The translations under genes were made by a program, and so were the position numbers. Of a DNA stretch of 40,624 bases, positions 38,843 through 40,624 are shown piece after piece. Each line of letters opens with the position of its first letter. Position 1 is the stretch's first letter. Source of the DNA: an uncultured Faecalibacterium sp. (lineage in GTDB: Bacteria; Bacillota; Clostridia; Oscillospirales; Ruminococcaceae); NCBI GenBank assembly GCA_934525325.1, contig CAKSZE010000008.1, positions 1 to 40,624 of the forward strand, read 5' to 3'. Under the pieces are notes generated by a model. It was given only the letters and a program-made list of their open reading frames with translations, was not told where the DNA came from and did no database searches.

Positions 38843-38997
38843 GACGATTTGCAATGGCTTCCGCTATCGGGTTGCGGTACCCAGCAGTTCTTCCCTGTTT
38901 CCGTCGCTGGCGGCGGTCGTCGTCGTTGCTGGCCATTTTCACGGGGAGGGCGCAAAAGGTAGCTACCTGTCAACCGCTGCGTCCCTCCCCGTGAAAA
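38843..38997. repeat. Modular intergenic repeat, family B, copy 2
   Basis: ACGATTT, CTTCCGC, TATCGGGTTGCGG-x-ACCCAGCA, then CCCTGTTTCCG and CGCTGGCGGCGGTCG as in copy 1. It closes with a perfect 15-base inverted repeat (TTTTCACGGGGAGGG at 38936-38950 and its complement at 38983-38997) with a 32-base loop. It fills the gap between the J-domain gene and folC; no gene is seen. Confidence 0.7.
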
Positions 38998-39027
38998 AGT
39001 CATTCGGGGGAAAATTGCGAAGGCCAT

Positions 39028-40308
39028 TCAGGATCGTTCCGCATTCATTTTGGCAAAGGCCTGCCGGACATCACCGGAGAAATACAGCGTGCCCAGTGCG
39101 CACACCGGGCCTTCGCCGCCCAGTTCTTCCGCACGCGCTACACCGGCCTCGATGCTGTCCGCAGCTTCGGCGGTGCAGCCGTAGGCGCGGATATGCTCGG
39201 CCAGCGTCTGCGCCGGCATGGCGCGGGGGTTGTGCGCCGTCACAGTCACGAACCGCTCGGCCAGCGGTGCCAGCAGCGCCAGCATCTCGTCCACGTCCTT
39301 GTCGGCCATGATGCTGACCAGAAAGACGAATTTCTGCCCGGGGAAGCGGTCTTTCAAACTTTGCACCGTGGCGCGCATCCCGTGGGCGTTGTGGCTGCCA
39401 TCCAGCACAAAGGCCGGGCTGTGGCGCAGCAGCTCAAAGCGCCCGGGCCAGCTCACCTGCTCCAGCCCGGTGCGGATGGCGCTTTCCGGGATGTTCCAGC
39501 CCTGCTGCCGCAGCACCCGCAGGGCGGTGATGGCCAGCGCGGCGTTGCGGGGCTGGTAGCTGCCGATGAGCGGCAGACGCACCCCGTCCAGCCCGTCAAA
39601 GCTGAAGGTAACTGCGTCCAGATCCCCGCCGGTGATCTGCAGCTTTGTAAAGTCCACCTCGGTAAAGGGGGCATTCTGCTGCGCTGCCACCCGGCGCAGC
39701 ACGGCGTCTGCTTCCGGTGCGCCGCCGTAGCTTACCACCGGGCAGCCCGGCTTGATGATGCCGGCCTTTGCGGCGGCGATATCCGCCAGCGTAGGGCCAA
39801 GCTCCTTGACGTGATCCATGCCCAGTGCGGTGATCACCGCGCAGGCGGGCTTTTCAATGACATTGGTGGAATCCAGCGTGCCGCCAAGCCCCACCTCCAG
39901 CACCACGATATCGCACTGCTGCTGCGCAAAATAGAGCATCCCCAGTGCCGTGATGATCTCGAACTCGGTGGGCACGTCCTCCATGGCATCGGCGGCGGGC
40001 TTTACCTGCTCCACCAGCGCCACCAGCGCCTCGTCCGGGATCTGCTGCCCGTTGATCTGGATGCGCTCGTTGAACCGGTTGATGAAGGGCGAGGTGTACA
40101 GTCCCACCCGGTAACCGGCGGCTTGCAGGCAGGAAGCCAGCATTGCCGCCGTGCTGCCCTTACCGTTGGTGCCCGCCACATGGACGAACTGCAGCTTTTT
40201 GTGCGGGTCGCCCAGTGCAGCCAGCAGGGTGCGGGTGCGGGTAAGCCCGGGCTTATGCCCCGCCCACTGTACCGCGTGGATGTATTCCATTGCCTGTTCG
40301 TAGTTCAT
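39028..40308 (-). CDS. folC: Dihydrofolate synthase / folylpolyglutamate synthase
   Basis: A 426-residue Mur-ligase-like enzyme that adds glutamate to dihydropteroate and/or folates. N-terminal HVAGTNGKGSTAAML is the P-loop, followed by YTSPFINRFNERIQING, TEFEIITALGMLYF, LEVGLGGTLDSTN and, later, DHVKELGPTLADIAAAKAGI; the C-terminal domain has LDGSHNAHGM and VSIMADKDVDEML. All are FolC signatures at normal spacing and length. RBS GAGGCAGTATCT. No other folate genes lie beside it. Confidence 0.96.
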   Translation of the reverse strand: MNYEQAMEYIHAVQWAGHKPGLTRTRTLLAALGDPHKKLQFVHVAGTNGKGSTAAMLASCLQAAGYRVGLYTSPFINRFNERIQINGQQIPDEALVALVEQVKPAADAMEDVPTEFEIITALGMLYFAQQQCDIVVLEVGLGGTLDSTNVIEKPACAVITALGMDHVKELGPTLADIAAAKAGIIKPGCPVVSYGGAPEADAVLRRVAAQQNAPFTEVDFTKLQITGGDLDAVTFSFDGLDGVRLPLIGSYQPRNAALAITALRVLRQQGWNIPESAIRTGLEQVSWPGRFELLRHSPAFVLDGSHNAHGMRATVQSLKDRFPGQKFVFLVSIMADKDVDEMLALLAPLAERFVTVTAHNPRAMPAQTLAEHIRAYGCTAEAADSIEAGVARAEELGGEGPVCALGTLYFSGDVRQAFAKMNAERS

Positions 40309-40331
40309 AGATACTGCCTCGATTCAAGATC

Positions 40332-40456
40332 ACGATTTACAATGCGCTCCGCTTCGCTCTGCGCATAAATAGCGGAATTATTATTTATATTTCGCGTTTG
40401 TCGCGCTCTGCGGAGTGCTCCAAACGCATTTTCACAGGAGGGGTCGTAACGGGAAA
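40332..40456. repeat. Modular intergenic repeat, family B, copy 3
   Basis: ACGATTT, ATGCGCTCCGCT (40342-40353), GCGCATAAATAGCGGAAT (from 40361), ATTTCGCGTTTGTCGCGCTC (from 40389) with an imperfect stem to AAACGC, then ATTTTCACAGGAGGGG. CGTAACGGGAAAC (about 40444-40456) is the inverse of the module at 15431 in copy 1. It lies directly upstream of folC. Confidence 0.7.
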
Positions 40457-40496
40457 CGGCATTTGCAGCACCGCTTTCTGCGAAAGCGCGGCGCTG

Positions 40497-40619
40497 CGGG
40501 CGTGCTTGCTCCCCCTCGGGGGAGCTGTCGCGGAGCGACTGAGGGGTTATAAATGGAGAAGCGAAAAAAGCGTTAAAGCGATAGCGCCGACTGGCGCAGC
40601 GCTAGCTTTTTTGTGCTTC
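40497..40619. repeat. Structured repeat element, family A, full copy 2
   Basis: CGGGCGT, hairpin GCTCCCCC/GGGGGAGC, CTGTCG, small hairpin, GACTGAGGGG, TATAAAT. Then an outer stem (40558-40571 with 40605-40619) made of GAAGC, AAAAAAGC and their complements with a one-base bulge, enclosing an inner GCGCC/GGCGC hairpin. It has the same architecture as 1754-1883 with different stem bases. Confidence 0.7.
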
Positions 40620-40624
40620 GACTT

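Noticed and set aside
36566..38854. Open frame of 762 codons on the minus strand opposite the zinc-ribbon, DUF5685 and J-domain genes
   Set aside because: It spans three recognisable genes and their gaps and shows only Ala/Val/Gln-rich shadow composition. The forward genes have RBSs and known motifs.

Overview
The window looks like a chromosomal segment of a GC-rich, low-oxygen gut Firmicute of the Oscillospiraceae/Ruminococcaceae type (Faecalibacterium, Gemmiger or Subdoligranulum-like). The reasons are strong AGGAGG-type ribosome binding sites, FabK as enoyl-ACP reductase, a division and cell-wall cluster with DivIB/FtsQ and a PASTA-bearing class B PBP, BspA-type leucine-rich repeats in a surface protein, and short GC-rich repeats at operon ends. 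The genus is inference; no rRNA or other marker gene is present.

Layout. (1) 1-2582: a truncated ABC exporter half and a MarR regulator, both on the minus strand. They share an operator-like motif, GTAYCAAACA, just downstream of both -10 boxes. (2) 2600-6510: purC (minus), then divergently a 6-phospho-beta-glucosidase and a glycerophosphodiester phosphodiesterase (plus). (3) 6521-15052: one ten-gene type II fatty acid operon on the minus strand, acpP-accD-accA-fabH-fabK-(FabX-like flavoenzyme)-fabD-fabG-fabF-fabZ. It is tightly packed, with several ATGA overlaps and one strong promoter. (4) 15461-28413: the dcw region on the minus strand, mraZ-rsmH-ftsL-PBP-murF-(MraY-like)-ftsW-murG-ftsQ-murE. 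It has a MraZ-box promoter, an internal intrinsic terminator after ftsL, and a probable second promoter before murF. (5) 28449-29701: rsmD plus a small coiled-coil protein, divergent from a flavodoxin-like NAD(P)H reductase. (6) 30469-33834: a secreted, membrane-anchored leucine-rich repeat protein whose middle is AT-richer than everything around it. (7) 34133-38767 (plus): a family 2 glycoside hydrolase, then a three-gene set (zinc-ribbon membrane protein, DUF5685-like protein, J-domain/TPR-like protein). (8) 39028-40308: folC (minus). The remaining intergenic DNA carries two families of structured repeats.

How the genes work together. The fab operon makes saturated acyl-ACP from malonyl units; accB and accC are not here. 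Its second FMN enzyme carries a four-cysteine motif and is the best candidate in the operon for introducing double bonds, since no FabA, FabM or FabN is visible. The dcw genes make and use lipid-linked peptidoglycan precursor at the septum, but the gene in the mraY slot has lost the catalytic residues of MraY.

The most notable points are the MraY-like pseudoenzyme, the FabX-like gene, the structured repeat families with arms that differ in sequence yet still pair, the zinc-ribbon/DUF5685/J-domain operon, the GH2 enzyme lacking its expected acid/base Glu, and the mosaic surface protein.
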